64,000 nucleotides of DNA from JASHUC01 sp035523875 (GCA_035523875.1 DATKPY010000051.1:241090-305089), one strand, 5' to 3'. Positions 25,099 to 34,882 are shown, numbered from the stretch's first letter. Notes: a model not told the origin generated them from the sequence alone. Numbers and translations: made by a program.

Positions 25099-25859
25099 CC
25101 GGCGACCGCACGCCGCTCGCGACCGACGCGCCCGTGCTGCGCGTCGAGAAGCTGACGGCCGGTTACGGCACGGTCCCGGTCCTGAGTGACGTGAGTCTCG
25201 AGGTGCAGCGCGGCGAATGGGTCGCGCTCCTCGGGCCGAACGGAAGCGGAAAATCAACGCTGCTCTACTGCATCGCAGGCATGCTGCATCCGCTCGCGGG
25301 CGAGGTTGAGCTCTGCGGTCACCCGCTCGCGCGCGCGGGGCGCGCGGCGAAGCGCTTGCTCGGCTTCGGGTGTGCACCGGAGCGGCTGCCAGGCCTGCTC
25401 ACCGGCCGCCAGTGCCTGGAAGTGCACGCGGCGGCGAAGGGCGTACGCGCGATCGATGCCGACGTGCTCGCGATGATCGACACGCTCTCCTTTGCGACGT
25501 ACCTCGATCGCTTCGTCGATACCTACTCGCTCGGCACCCGTCAGAAGCTTGCCGTGCTGCTCGCCCTGGTGGGCGCGCCACGGCTGATCGTGCTCGATGA
25601 GGCGTTCAACGGGCTCGATCCGGCGAGCTCGCGTGCGCTCAAGCAGCATCTGCGCACGCTCGTCGCAGCGCGGCGTGCGAGCGTGCTGCTCGCGACGCAC
25701 GCGCTCGATGTGGTCGAGCGCTACGCCGATCGCGCCGTCCTGCTGCTTGCCGGGCGCATCGTGAAGGCCTGGAGTGCCTCCGATCTCTCTGCGCTGCGCA
25801 GTTCGGCGGATGGGTTGGAGGCGGCCATCGCGGCTGCCGCGGTAGGCGGTGCCGCGTAG
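25086..25859 (+). CDS. ABC transporter ATP-binding protein
   Basis: 257-aa ATPase of the ABC-2 export type. ATG 25086 overlaps the permease end. Walker A is GPNGSGKST, the signature is YSLGTRQKLAVLLAL (a divergent form of LSGGQ seen in ABC-2 type ATPases), Walker B is RLIVLDEAFNGLD, and the H-loop is LLATHALDV. It energises the membrane protein encoded at 24034. No substrate-binding protein is encoded nearby, consistent with export. Confidence 0.92.
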   Translation: MDDLTGDRTPLATDAPVLRVEKLTAGYGTVPVLSDVSLEVQRGEWVALLGPNGSGKSTLLYCIAGMLHPLAGEVELCGHPLARAGRAAKRLLGFGCAPERLPGLLTGRQCLEVHAAAKGVRAIDADVLAMIDTLSFATYLDRFVDTYSLGTRQKLAVLLALVGAPRLIVLDEAFNGLDPASSRALKQHLRTLVAARRASVLLATHALDVVERYADRAVLLLAGRIVKAWSASDLSALRSSADGLEAAIAAAAVGGAA

Positions 25860-25926
25860 CGGTCGCAGCGCGCCGGCTCACCCGGGGCTCGGCTCCAAAG
25901 CCGCGCCGCGAAATCGCGGGGCGTCG

Positions 25927-27027
25927 TCACTGCACATCGATGACTACCTTCCCGCGCGCGTGCCCGTTCTCGAGGTAGGTGATGGCGGCCGCGGTCGCAG
26001 CGAGCGGATAGCGCCGATCGATGACGGGCGTCAGCTTTCCCAGCTGGATGAGATTCGCAAGATACTCGAGGTCGCGCTGCTCGAGGGATGCTTCGAACGT
26101 GACGAACTTCTGGCTCGTGAACCAGGAGACGACCGGGAGCTCGATCATGTTGAACACCGGTCCGATCCACTCGCGGGCGCGGGCCCCCCCTCCGCCGATC
26201 ATCACTGCGATCCCACGCGGCTTCAGCACTCGCCGGTAGTCGAGGACGCCGTGATTGCCGACGGTATCGAGCACGAGGTCGTAGCGGGTGGGCTCGCGAG
26301 TGAAATCCTCGCGCGTATAGTCGATGACGTGATCCGCCCCGATCGAGCGCACGAGCGCTGCATTGCGCGTACTGCAGACAGCGGTCACCTCGGCGCCGAA
26401 TGCCTTGGCGATCTGCACGGCGAACGTTCCGACCCCGCCCGAGGCGCCGTTGATCAGCACCCGCTCACCCGCTCTCAAGTGTCCCACGTCACGCAGCGCC
26501 TGCAGCGCGGTGACGCCGGCAATCGGTACGGCGGCCGCCTGCTCGAAGGTCGCTCGCTGCGGCATGAGCGCGATCGAGCCGTGCTCGCGAACTGTCACGT
26601 ACTGTGCGAACGCGCCGTCGTGCCCGCCGAATACCTCGTCGCCCGGCTTGAAAGCCGCGACATGCTTTCCTACCCCCACCACCGTTCCGGCGAAATCAAC
26701 GCCGAGCCGCGGAGACTTGGGCCGGCGCAGGCCGACCATCATGCGCACGATGTACGGCGTACCTCGCATGAAGTGCCAGTCGTACGGGTTCACCGAGGCC
26801 GCGTGCACCCTGACCAGCACGGAATCGTCCGCCGGCGTCGGCTTCGGCAGTGCCTCGAGATGCAGGACGTCTGCGGCGCCGTACTGGTGATAGACCACCG
26901 CCTCCATCGTCACGGCCGAGGCAGACGGCGCGGCGGCGAATGAAAAGTGCAGCACGGCGAGCGCAAGCACGGCCGCCAGTACCGCACGCGCGCTCGGGAC
27001 GCCTGCTGTGCGATGCAGTCGATTCAT
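25927..27027 (-). CDS. zinc-type alcohol dehydrogenase/quinone oxidoreductase with N-terminal signal-like sequence
   Basis: 366-aa medium-chain dehydrogenase/reductase related to NADPH:quinone oxidoreductases. The GroES-like part carries VRVHAASVNPYDWHFMRG and PGDEVFGG; the Rossmann motif is GASGGVGTFAVQIAKAFGAE; the end is GHARGKVVIDV. Before the usual N-terminus (MEAVVYHQYGAADVL, residue 41) lies a 40-residue Arg/hydrophobic stretch that looks like a signal peptide or anchor, odd for an NADPH enzyme. Starting at the internal ATG 26907 would give a normal cytosolic enzyme. Substrate is unknown. Confidence 0.85.
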   Translation of the reverse strand: MNRLHRTAGVPSARAVLAAVLALAVLHFSFAAAPSASAVTMEAVVYHQYGAADVLHLEALPKPTPADDSVLVRVHAASVNPYDWHFMRGTPYIVRMMVGLRRPKSPRLGVDFAGTVVGVGKHVAAFKPGDEVFGGHDGAFAQYVTVREHGSIALMPQRATFEQAAAVPIAGVTALQALRDVGHLRAGERVLINGASGGVGTFAVQIAKAFGAEVTAVCSTRNAALVRSIGADHVIDYTREDFTREPTRYDLVLDTVGNHGVLDYRRVLKPRGIAVMIGGGGARAREWIGPVFNMIELPVVSWFTSQKFVTFEASLEQRDLEYLANLIQLGKLTPVIDRRYPLAATAAAITYLENGHARGKVVIDVQ

Positions 27028-27078
27028 TGCGTATCCAGCGCTGCAAGCATCGAATGTCCCGCGCTGCGGACTGAGCGC

Positions 27079-28806
27079 TCAGCGCTCGCGACGGTAGACG
27101 ATCCGGCCGTCGAGAATCGTGTACGCGACGCGCGTCGCTAGAATGTCGGCCGCGGGCTCGGTCATGATATCGCGGTCGAGCACGACCATGTCGGCGAGCT
27201 TGCCGGGCTCGAGCGAGCCGAGCTCCTTCTCCTTGAACATGCTGTAGGCGCCGTTGTAAGTGTAGGAACGGAGCGCCTCCAGGCGCGTCATCGATTGTTG
27301 TGGCTCAAACGCCGGAGCCGCCGGGGAGAAGCGCTCCCGGCGGGTGACGGCGCAGTAGAGACTCGGGATCGGGTCGAGGGAAATCACCGGCGAGTCGGTC
27401 CCGTTCGCGATCACCGCGTGGTTCGTGATGAGTGCGTGCCAGGCGTAGGCGTACGCGGCGCGCTCGGGTCCGAGACGCCGCACGACGTATGGCGCATCGT
27501 CGCAGGCATGCCCCGTCTGCATCGAGGCGATCACCTTCAGTGCCCCGAACCGCGGAATATCGGCGGCGATGAGATGCTGGGCGTGATCGATTCGCCACCG
27601 CAGGTCGGTGAGCGCAGGGCGGGTGGCGAACATCCTCTGATAGAGGTCGAGCACCTCGTGGTTGGCGCGATCGCCGATCGCGTGCACGGAGAGCTGGAAG
27701 CCATCGGCGAGTGCGATCGTGGCGATTGCGGCGATCGTCTTCATCGGCGTGACGTTGTAGCCGCTCGAGGAGGGCACATCGCGATAGGGCGCGAAGAACC
27801 ACGCGGAGTGCGTCCCAAGCGCACCGTCCGAGAGAATCTCGCCGACACCCCGCACGGTGAGGCGATGGTTCTTGCCGTAGTCGACGAGAAAGTAGCTCTT
27901 CAGGCGCGACCGGAGCGCTTCCGGGGGCTCCTTGGCCACCCACGCATCGAGTCGCAGCCCGAGCTCGCCCTGCGCCGCGAGCGCTCGGTACAGGTCGATC
28001 ACAGCGAACGGCTCACCCATGTCCTGCCAGGTCGTGACGCCGTGCTCGAGCGCATCGTGCGTTGCGAGCGCGATCTCGCGCAGCAGTCGCGCCTTGCGCG
28101 CGGCAGGGCTTTCCTTGGCGCGGGAGGCATCGAGCGCCGCCAAAACGGGCTTCATGGCTGCATCGCGCAGCATTCCGATGGCGCGCCCGCTGCCGTCGCG
28201 CACGATTTCCCCGCCCGGGGGGCTCGGGGTGTCGGCGCCGATCCCCGCAAGCTTGAGCGCAAGTCCGTTGACGAACATTGCGTGCTCGCTCGCATGCTCG
28301 AGAAGCACCGGGTTATCGGGTGACACGGCGTCGAGCTGCCTGCCCGTCGGCAACCCCTCGAAATTCGGCTGCGGCGCCTGCCTCCAGTGCTCCTGATGCC
28401 ACCCCGAGCCGACGATCCACTCCCCGGGCCGCGCATGCCGCGCCGCGACGGCCACCTTGCGGACGATGTCGTCCCAGGTGGGCGCGCTCGATGCGCCGAC
28501 ATCGAGCTCGCTCAGCGCCTGGCCCGTTTGCAGGAAATGGGCATGACTGTCGATGAAGCCCGGGACGACGGTCATGCCGTGCAGGTCGATGGTGGTCGTC
28601 CGCGCCGTGATCAACCGCTTGATCGTCGCATCGGAGCCAACGGCGAGGATGCGCCGGCCGCTCACCGCGATCGCCTGTGCCTGCGGGAGCCGGGCGGAGA
28701 GGGTGACGATGCGGCCGTCGTAGAGAACGAGGCGCGCGGGGGGCGGAGAGCGGGCCTCGCAGGCACCCGCCGCGATCAGCGACAGCACCGCCGCGTATCG
28801 CCACAT
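27079..28806 (-). CDS. YtcJ-like amidohydrolase, exported
   Basis: 575-aa metal-dependent hydrolase of the amidohydrolase superfamily, YtcJ/amidohydrolase-3 type. A signal peptide or lipoprotein leader precedes Cys16. The first beta strands carry LVLYDGRIVTLSARLPQAQAI and the metal motif VVPGFIDSHAHFLQ. Later DGFQLSVHAIGDRANHE, WRIDHAQHL and NGTDSPVISLDPIPSLY mark the remaining active-site positions, and the C-terminus closes with GSLEPGKLADMVVLD. Natural substrate is not predictable. It follows a divergent dehydrogenase gene region at 28908. Confidence 0.9.
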   Translation of the reverse strand: MWRYAAVLSLIAAGACEARSPPPARLVLYDGRIVTLSARLPQAQAIAVSGRRILAVGSDATIKRLITARTTTIDLHGMTVVPGFIDSHAHFLQTGQALSELDVGASSAPTWDDIVRKVAVAARHARPGEWIVGSGWHQEHWRQAPQPNFEGLPTGRQLDAVSPDNPVLLEHASEHAMFVNGLALKLAGIGADTPSPPGGEIVRDGSGRAIGMLRDAAMKPVLAALDASRAKESPAARKARLLREIALATHDALEHGVTTWQDMGEPFAVIDLYRALAAQGELGLRLDAWVAKEPPEALRSRLKSYFLVDYGKNHRLTVRGVGEILSDGALGTHSAWFFAPYRDVPSSSGYNVTPMKTIAAIATIALADGFQLSVHAIGDRANHEVLDLYQRMFATRPALTDLRWRIDHAQHLIAADIPRFGALKVIASMQTGHACDDAPYVVRRLGPERAAYAYAWHALITNHAVIANGTDSPVISLDPIPSLYCAVTRRERFSPAAPAFEPQQSMTRLEALRSYTYNGAYSMFKEKELGSLEPGKLADMVVLDRDIMTEPAADILATRVAYTILDGRIVYRRER

Positions 28807-28907
28807 CCGCTGAGTCTAGCGCATTAATGGCATCATGCGCGGTCACGCCACCGATCGCGGCCGCAGCGGACAGCGGAAACCGCACTTCGGCGGAAAGGAG
28901 CGCCTCG

Positions 28908-30812
28908 ATGAGCTCATCGCGACCCGCGTCCGTGAAGAGGCTCGCTCTCGCGATGGCCGCACTGGCCGCGACCGCGCAGGCCGCCGCCGCGCCGGCAACG
29001 GCGGGCGCCGCGAGTGCCGCACCCGAACGGCGCGGCACTGAGCTCGGCTTCGCGGTCTTCCAGCAGCACTGCGTCGCCTGCCATGGCAACCCCGCGTTTC
29101 AGCGCGCGCCCTCGCCGGCGGCGCTGCGGGCCATGACGCCCGAGCGAATCTACGCCGCGCTTACGACCGGCGTCATGAAGTCGGTGGGGGATACCCTCAC
29201 CGATACCGACCGGCGCCGGGTGGCCGAATCGCTCGCCGGTGAGCTCCTGGGGTCGGCACAGTCGGGCGATGCGAGCGCGATGCCGAATCGCTGCCTGCGC
29301 AATCCGCCGCTGCGCGGGCTTGGCGGACCCGGCTGGAACGGATGGGGTAATGGAGCCGCGAACCGCCGCTTTCAGTCGTCCGCGGCGGCGGGACTCGACG
29401 CCGACTCCGTGGCGCGGCTCAGGCTCAAATGGGCGTTTGGCTATCCCGGAGGCACCTCGGCATACGGGCAGCCGACCGTGGTGGCGGGACGTGTGTTCGT
29501 CGGCACCGACATCGGGTACGTCTATTCGCTCGATGCGGCATCGGGCTGCGTCTTCTGGTCGTTCCGCAGCCGCGCCGGCGTGCGCAACGCAATGACTCTG
29601 GGTGCGGTCCGCGTGCACGGCCGGCGGCGGTTCGCGGTCTTCTTCGGCGACCTGAAGGCAAACGCCTACGCGATCGATGCCTGGAGCGGCAAGCAGATCT
29701 GGACGACGCGTGTCGAGGAGAATTTCGCGACCCGCGTCACCGCCGCCCCGGCCCTCTACCACGGGCGACTCTACGTTCCGATCTCGGCGTGGGAGGGGTT
29801 CTCGGCGCGCGTTCTGGACTACCCCTGCTGCACGGCGGTCGGCAGCGTGAGCGCACTCGATGCAAGCACCGGACGGGTGATCTGGAAGACCTACACGATC
29901 GCCGAGCGTCCGCACCCGACGCATAAGAACTCCCACGGCATTCAGCTGTGGGCGCCGGCCGGCGTTCCGGTGTGGAACACGCCGACCGTCGACCCGCGCC
30001 GCCATGCGATCTATTTCGGCACCGGCGATGCCTCTACCTATCCAGCCCCGTCGACCTCGGATGCCGTGCTCGCGCTCGACATGGCGAGCGGACGGCTGCT
30101 CTGGTCGCACCAGATCTATCGGAACGACTCCTTCATCGTGGGCTGCGCGGGATCCGGCTTCACCGAGAACTGCCCGAAGCACATCGGGCCGGACTGGGAC
30201 ATCCCGATGTCGCCGATGCTCGATGAGCTCGCGAGCGGACATCGCCTGCTCGTCTTCGGCACCAAGCCCGGCGACATCATCGCACTCGATCCGGACCGCG
30301 GCGGCGCGACGCTGTGGCGAGTCGACGCGGCGCGCGAGATCCCGGGGGCGGACGGGCAGCGCAACGGCCGCGGCAACCGCGGACCGCTGTGGGGCGGCGC
30401 GCTCGAGGGCGACCGTGTCTTCTTCGGCCTCAACGCGGGGGGCGTCGTGGCGCTCGCTGTGACGAACGGGCGTCGCCTGTGGTACACGCCTCTCAACGCC
30501 ACCGCGCTCAACAAGGTGACGCATTCGGCCGCGGCGACTGCAATCCCGGGCGTCGTGTTCGTCGCCGGGTCGGACGGACGGATCTGGGGCGTCTCGAGCG
30601 AGGACGGTCATCCACTCTGGTCGTACGACACGGCGCGCGCGTTTCGCACCGTCAATGGCGTGGCCGCGCACGGCGGCTCGATCAGCGCGGCGGGCGCGAC
30701 GGTCGCTCAAGGGATGCTTTTCGTCGGCTCGGGCTACGGAGTCGTCTCGCAGACTCCCGGCAACGTGCTGCTCGCCTTCTCCGTGCCGGAGCACACCGCA
30801 CGCGGCCGCTGA
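28908..30812 (+). CDS. PQQ-dependent dehydrogenase with fused cytochrome c domain (PVA-dehydrogenase type)
   Basis: Periplasmic quinoprotein alcohol dehydrogenase, 634 aa. ATG 28908 has a GGAG site 8 nt upstream and opens a signal peptide; an earlier frame start at 28827 is less likely. Residues about 45-115 are a cytochrome c domain with heme motif CVACH. The remainder is a PQQ-type beta-propeller with repeated blades such as VFVGTDIGYVYSLDAASGCVFW and AYAIDAWSGKQIWTTRV, plus LDYPCCTAVGSVSALDAS. This heme-propeller order is that of polyvinyl-alcohol dehydrogenase. The real substrate is open. No pqq synthesis genes are in the window. Confidence 0.88.
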   Translation: MSSSRPASVKRLALAMAALAATAQAAAAPATAGAASAAPERRGTELGFAVFQQHCVACHGNPAFQRAPSPAALRAMTPERIYAALTTGVMKSVGDTLTDTDRRRVAESLAGELLGSAQSGDASAMPNRCLRNPPLRGLGGPGWNGWGNGAANRRFQSSAAAGLDADSVARLRLKWAFGYPGGTSAYGQPTVVAGRVFVGTDIGYVYSLDAASGCVFWSFRSRAGVRNAMTLGAVRVHGRRRFAVFFGDLKANAYAIDAWSGKQIWTTRVEENFATRVTAAPALYHGRLYVPISAWEGFSARVLDYPCCTAVGSVSALDASTGRVIWKTYTIAERPHPTHKNSHGIQLWAPAGVPVWNTPTVDPRRHAIYFGTGDASTYPAPSTSDAVLALDMASGRLLWSHQIYRNDSFIVGCAGSGFTENCPKHIGPDWDIPMSPMLDELASGHRLLVFGTKPGDIIALDPDRGGATLWRVDAAREIPGADGQRNGRGNRGPLWGGALEGDRVFFGLNAGGVVALAVTNGRRLWYTPLNATALNKVTHSAAATAIPGVVFVAGSDGRIWGVSSEDGHPLWSYDTARAFRTVNGVAAHGGSISAAGATVAQGMLFVGSGYGVVSQTPGNVLLAFSVPEHTARGR

Positions 30813-30915
30813 CACCCAATCGACACATTCGCCGGTTAGGTTTGCGCACGGTCGCCGGCGCCTGAGCGCAGGCGAGCGCGATCCGAACGCATCCATCCGA
30901 CCTAGCCGAGGCACC

Positions 30916-32496
30916 ATGCGCACCCTTCGCCCGATCACCGTGGCCCCGCTTGCGGCGGGATCGACACTTGTTGCTCTGTGGGCGGCCGCTCCGGTCGCGC
31001 TCGCCGACGGCCCGTTCCTGTTGCCCGACTCGCTCATCGTGAGCAGCAGTCGGTACGAGAACGACCGGGGTGCCGTCGCAGCGCTCGTGGTCGGCACCAC
31101 GCTTGCGAACACCGACACGGCCACCACCACCGCGATCGCAGGCAACGACTATGTCAACGTGTGGAACAACGCCGCGGTCGACGGCAGCTTCGGAATCACA
31201 TCGCCGATCCGGTTGAATGACCTCGATCCCTGGAGCGGCCGCGAGCTCGTTCAGCTCGAGGTACCAACCGACCAGGTCGTCACGAGCTTCAGCTCGAAGT
31301 CCGAGCTCGCGCTGCACATCGCGCGCGATGGGTTCGGAAGCCATCTCGTGTTCGTCGGCTATGGCGGTGCCGGCGTCGGGGCGATCGACGTCTCGAATGC
31401 CGATGCGGTTCCGGGCCAGGATCCGACGAACCCCGTCACCTTCGCATTCGGCTCGAGCTACGCTTTCCACCGCACGATCGTGGCGGTCGACGAGCGCGGA
31501 CACTTCTCCTACACCCCGACGATCGCCTACGGCGGAGACAATGGCCGCGCAGCGCTGCTCGGAGCGAACGGCCTCTATTACGCCGTCGGCAACTCGAACA
31601 ACGGTAACGCGGACACGTTCGGCCCGAGCAACGGTACCAACCCCGACGTGACCGAGACCACCGGCCTCGAGGTCGTGCAGCCGATCGACGGCTGGTCGTA
31701 CGCGGTGCCGATTCCTGCGAACGATTCCGCCGAGGTCGATCCGCTCCTGCAGTACGATCTCGGCAAGAAAGGGGCGCCGGACAAGCCCGGCAAGGACAAT
31801 AACTACCGCGCCGTGACGGAGTTCGCGGGAGCGCTCTACTTCAGCAAGGGCAGCGGCAGTAACGGCATGGATACCGTCTACACGGTGAGCACCCTGCCGA
31901 CCGTCGCGGGTGCCCCCTCGGCCGAGATCACGGTCGTGCCGGGCTTTCCGACCGACTCGGCGCGCGCGACCGGAGGGAACTTCACTCCCTTCGGCGTGTT
32001 CTTCGCAAATGCGACCACGATGTACGTGGCCGACGAGGGCACCGGCGACACGCTCGATGCGAGCGCGCACGCGGGACTCGAGAAGTGGAGCCTCGTGAAC
32101 GGTACGTGGCAGCTCGACTACGTCCTCACGAATGGACTCATCGGCCTGGTCGATCCGAGCCTCAACGGCTACGACGGGCCGTATCCGGCTGTGACGACGA
32201 TCGGTCTGCGCAACCTCACGGGGGTCGTGAATCGCGAGGGCACCGTCACGCTCTGGGCGACCACAGCCACCTCGAGCGCCTCCGGAGACAGCGGCGCCGA
32301 TCCGAACCGAGTCGTCCGCATCACCGACGAGCTCGCCGCCACGACCATGACGACGCAGATCGCCGCGGAGCAGTTCGCGACCATCGCCGGGCCCACCTAC
32401 GGCACGGTTTATCGCGGCGTCGCCTACGTCTGCAGCGCGCTCGAGCGGCCGGGGCAGGCCTGCCAGGCGGGATTCCCGTGGCGCGCGGCGCGCTAG
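30916..32496 (+). CDS. secreted protein of unknown family, beta-rich
   Basis: 526-aa exported protein that I do not recognise. ATG 30916 opens a signal peptide ending PVALADG. The mature part is rich in Gly, Thr, Asp and Asn with many beta-strand-like stretches (LIVSSSRYENDRGAVAALVVG, DLDPWSGRELVQLEVPT, FTPFGVFFANATTMYVADEG, WSLVNGTWQLDYVL), consistent with a beta-propeller or similar fold. Two Cys near the C-terminus (CSALERPGQAC) could form a disulfide. It follows the quinoprotein gene by 104 nt and may work with it. Confidence 0.75.
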   Translation: MRTLRPITVAPLAAGSTLVALWAAAPVALADGPFLLPDSLIVSSSRYENDRGAVAALVVGTTLANTDTATTTAIAGNDYVNVWNNAAVDGSFGITSPIRLNDLDPWSGRELVQLEVPTDQVVTSFSSKSELALHIARDGFGSHLVFVGYGGAGVGAIDVSNADAVPGQDPTNPVTFAFGSSYAFHRTIVAVDERGHFSYTPTIAYGGDNGRAALLGANGLYYAVGNSNNGNADTFGPSNGTNPDVTETTGLEVVQPIDGWSYAVPIPANDSAEVDPLLQYDLGKKGAPDKPGKDNNYRAVTEFAGALYFSKGSGSNGMDTVYTVSTLPTVAGAPSAEITVVPGFPTDSARATGGNFTPFGVFFANATTMYVADEGTGDTLDASAHAGLEKWSLVNGTWQLDYVLTNGLIGLVDPSLNGYDGPYPAVTTIGLRNLTGVVNREGTVTLWATTATSSASGDSGADPNRVVRITDELAATTMTTQIAAEQFATIAGPTYGTVYRGVAYVCSALERPGQACQAGFPWRAAR

Positions 32497-32617
32497 GGAA
32501 AGCGCGCTCGACATCAATGCTGCTTGCACTCGGGCGGCGCCGCTCCATCCGGCGGCCGCGCCGGCGTGCCGAGGCGCCCTCGAAAGCCGCTATCATGCCG
32601 CCCCGAGGGGCGCGCGC

Positions 32618-34273
32618 ATGGGAAACATCGAGCAGGGCTTCGATTACGTCGTGGTCGGGGCGGGCACGGCCGGCTGCGCACTCGCGGCGCGGCTCGCGGA
32701 GGATCGGGCGCGCACCGTCTGCCTGATCGAGGCCGGCGACTCGGTCAAGCGCGCGGTCGTCGACATCCCCGCCGCGATTGTCATGGCGCAGCGGTCGGAA
32801 GCGCTCAACTGGGGCTTCCGCACGGTGCCGCAAGCGCGTCTCGACAACCGCCCGATACCCGCGCCGCGCGGTCGTGGCCTCGGCGGCTCGGCGCTCATCA
32901 ACGGCATGGTCTATTTTCGTGGCAACCCGCGCGACTACGACGACTGGGCGCGGGCCGGCGCGTCGGGCTGGAGCTACCGCGAGGTGCTGCCGTACTTTCG
33001 CCGCAGCGAGAACAACGAGAACTTCGGCTCCTCCCTGTACCACGGGCGCGGCGGCCCGATGAACGTCCGCCGCGTCACCCACCCGAATCCCCTCAACTTT
33101 GCCTTCCTCGATGCACTCGCGAGCCTCGGCTTTCCGGCGCGGGAGGATTTGAACGGTGAGGACACCGAGGGCGCGGCGCTCCGCCAGCTCTCGATCCGCG
33201 GCGGAGCGCGCGAGACGACCGCAAGCGCGATGCTGCGTCCCGCGCTCGAGCGCAACCAGCTGGTCGCGCTCACTCGCACGCACGCGATGCGCATCGTGCT
33301 CGAGCGAGGCCGTGCAGTCGCGGTCGAGGCGCGCGCTGCGGCAGGCACGATCCGCGTGCGCGCGCACCGGGAGATCGTGCTCTGCGCCGGCTCCTTCCAG
33401 TCGCCGCAGCTGCTGCTGCTCTCCGGCATCGGCGATGCGGAGCACCTCGGCGCCGTCGGCATCGAGGTGCAACATCACCTCCCCGGAGTGGGACGCAACC
33501 TCCACGATCATCTCGCGAGCCCGGTGCATATGAGCACCGCGCACCCGAGCTCCTACGGTATCTCAGCACGTGCGATGCCGCGCAATCTCGCGAACATCGC
33601 CGAGTACCTGCTCGCCAGGCGCGGGCCCATCGCGAACAACATCTTCGAGTCGGCGGCCTTCGTGAAAACCGCGCCGGGGCTCGATCGGCCGGATGTGCAG
33701 CTCGTATTCCAGCCGGCGAAGCGCCCCGGCGCGTCGTTCCCGTTTCCGATCGGTCATGGATTCGCGGTGAGCCCGGTCGGGCTCTATCCGCGTAGCCGCG
33801 GCCGCGTGACGCTCGCGAGCAAGGATCCGTTCGCGGCGCCCCTCATTGATCCGAACCTGCTCGCGGTGCCGCAGGACATCGAGCCTGTCATCCGCGGAAT
33901 GCGACTCGCCCGTCAGGTGTTCGCCGCAACCGCGTTCGAGCGCTACCGCGCGCGGGAGGTCGCCCCGGGGGAGAGCGCCCGCAGCGATGCAGACCTCGCT
34001 GCCTATGTCCGCGCCAGCGCCTACACCGTGCACCATCCGGTGAGCACCTGTCGCATGGGCAACGACCCGACCGCGGTGGTCGACCGGGAGCTGCGGGTCA
34101 TCGGGATCGAGGGTCTACGCGTTGCGGATGCCTCGGTGTTTCCCTCGATCATCGGGGGCAACACCAATGCGCCCGTCGTGATGGTCGCGGAGAAGGCGGC
34201 GGACATGATCCTCGGGCGTCCGCCGCTTGCGCCGGCGGTGCTCGAGGAGCGCGGCGCGCCGCGAGCGAGCTGA
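32618..34273 (+). CDS. GMC-family FAD-dependent oxidoreductase (choline dehydrogenase-like)
   Basis: 551-aa flavoprotein oxidising alcohols. The FAD-binding Rossmann motif is VVVGAGTAGCALAARLAED near the N-terminus; the GMC signature 1 is PRGRGLGGSALINGMVYFRG, and signature 2 is GSFQSPQLLLLSGIG. Catalytic His lies in YTVHHPVSTCRMG and the C-terminal His/Asn region in IIGGNTNAPVVMVAEKAADMI. No signal peptide. It lies between two secreted oxidative genes and an NTF2-like gene. Substrate is unknown. Confidence 0.93.
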   Translation: MGNIEQGFDYVVVGAGTAGCALAARLAEDRARTVCLIEAGDSVKRAVVDIPAAIVMAQRSEALNWGFRTVPQARLDNRPIPAPRGRGLGGSALINGMVYFRGNPRDYDDWARAGASGWSYREVLPYFRRSENNENFGSSLYHGRGGPMNVRRVTHPNPLNFAFLDALASLGFPAREDLNGEDTEGAALRQLSIRGGARETTASAMLRPALERNQLVALTRTHAMRIVLERGRAVAVEARAAAGTIRVRAHREIVLCAGSFQSPQLLLLSGIGDAEHLGAVGIEVQHHLPGVGRNLHDHLASPVHMSTAHPSSYGISARAMPRNLANIAEYLLARRGPIANNIFESAAFVKTAPGLDRPDVQLVFQPAKRPGASFPFPIGHGFAVSPVGLYPRSRGRVTLASKDPFAAPLIDPNLLAVPQDIEPVIRGMRLARQVFAATAFERYRAREVAPGESARSDADLAAYVRASAYTVHHPVSTCRMGNDPTAVVDRELRVIGIEGLRVADASVFPSIIGGNTNAPVVMVAEKAADMILGRPPLAPAVLEERGAPRAS

Positions 34274-34343
34274 CCACCGCCGGGTGCGCGCGCGCCGTCC
34301 GCGCCCGCGGGTACACTGAAGGCGAGCCTGAAGGAGGCAAGTC

Positions 34344-34808
34344 ATGACGGAGATGCTGAGCACCACAGAGCGGATCGAGATCGAGCGAGCCTGCGAGCGG
34401 CTCGTCCACGTCTACTCGCGCGCGCTCGATCTGGGCGACATGAGCGCGGCGGCGGACTGCTTCGCCGAAGCGGGCTCCATGGCGCGGCCGATGTCCCCGG
34501 ACCAGATCATCCACGGCCGCGAGGCGATCCGCGCCTCCCTCCTTACCCGCCCGAAGACGCTTCTCACCAAGCACCTCGCGACCAACATCGCGATCGAGGT
34601 CGACTCCCGCGACGCGGCGCACGGGCTCTCGTATCTCACGATGGTCGCAACCACGCCGGCGCCCGACGCGAAGCCACCCTATCCGTCGGCGGGGCCGATC
34701 TATTTCGGCGAATTTCAGGATCGGTTCGTGCGCGAAAACGGCCGTTGGAAGTTCCTCGAGCGCCGCGGCTCGATCCAGATGAAATTCTCCGGCGTCGCCC
34801 CGGCCTGA
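34344..34808 (+). CDS. SnoaL-like/NTF2-fold protein
   Basis: 154-aa protein with the SnoaL_4/NTF2-like pattern: CERLVHVYSRALDLGDMSAAADCFAE, IHGREAIRASLL, LATNIAIEVDSRDAAHGLSYLTM and YFGEFQDRFVRENGRWKFLERR. An AAGGAGG-type ribosome site precedes ATG 34344. Relatives are cyclases, dehydratases or isomerases, but none can be assigned. It follows the GMC oxidoreductase by about 70 nt and may belong to the same small pathway. Confidence 0.85.
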   Translation: MTEMLSTTERIEIERACERLVHVYSRALDLGDMSAAADCFAEAGSMARPMSPDQIIHGREAIRASLLTRPKTLLTKHLATNIAIEVDSRDAAHGLSYLTMVATTPAPDAKPPYPSAGPIYFGEFQDRFVRENGRWKFLERRGSIQMKFSGVAPA

Positions 34809-34882
34809 GTGGTCCGCTCGACCGATCGACAGAGCGCTGTCGGCCCCGAGGCTCAGTCGGAGGTGCCTCAGGAATGGCTGCC

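Noticed and set aside
32475..32505. hairpin after the secreted-protein gene as a terminator
   Set aside because: GCGCGC repeats can pair, but no T-run follows and similar GC repeats are everywhere in this DNA.
30682..32529. long open frame on the minus strand
   Set aside because: Arg/Glu/His-rich shadow of the 30916 secreted-protein gene; no start signal or family resemblance.
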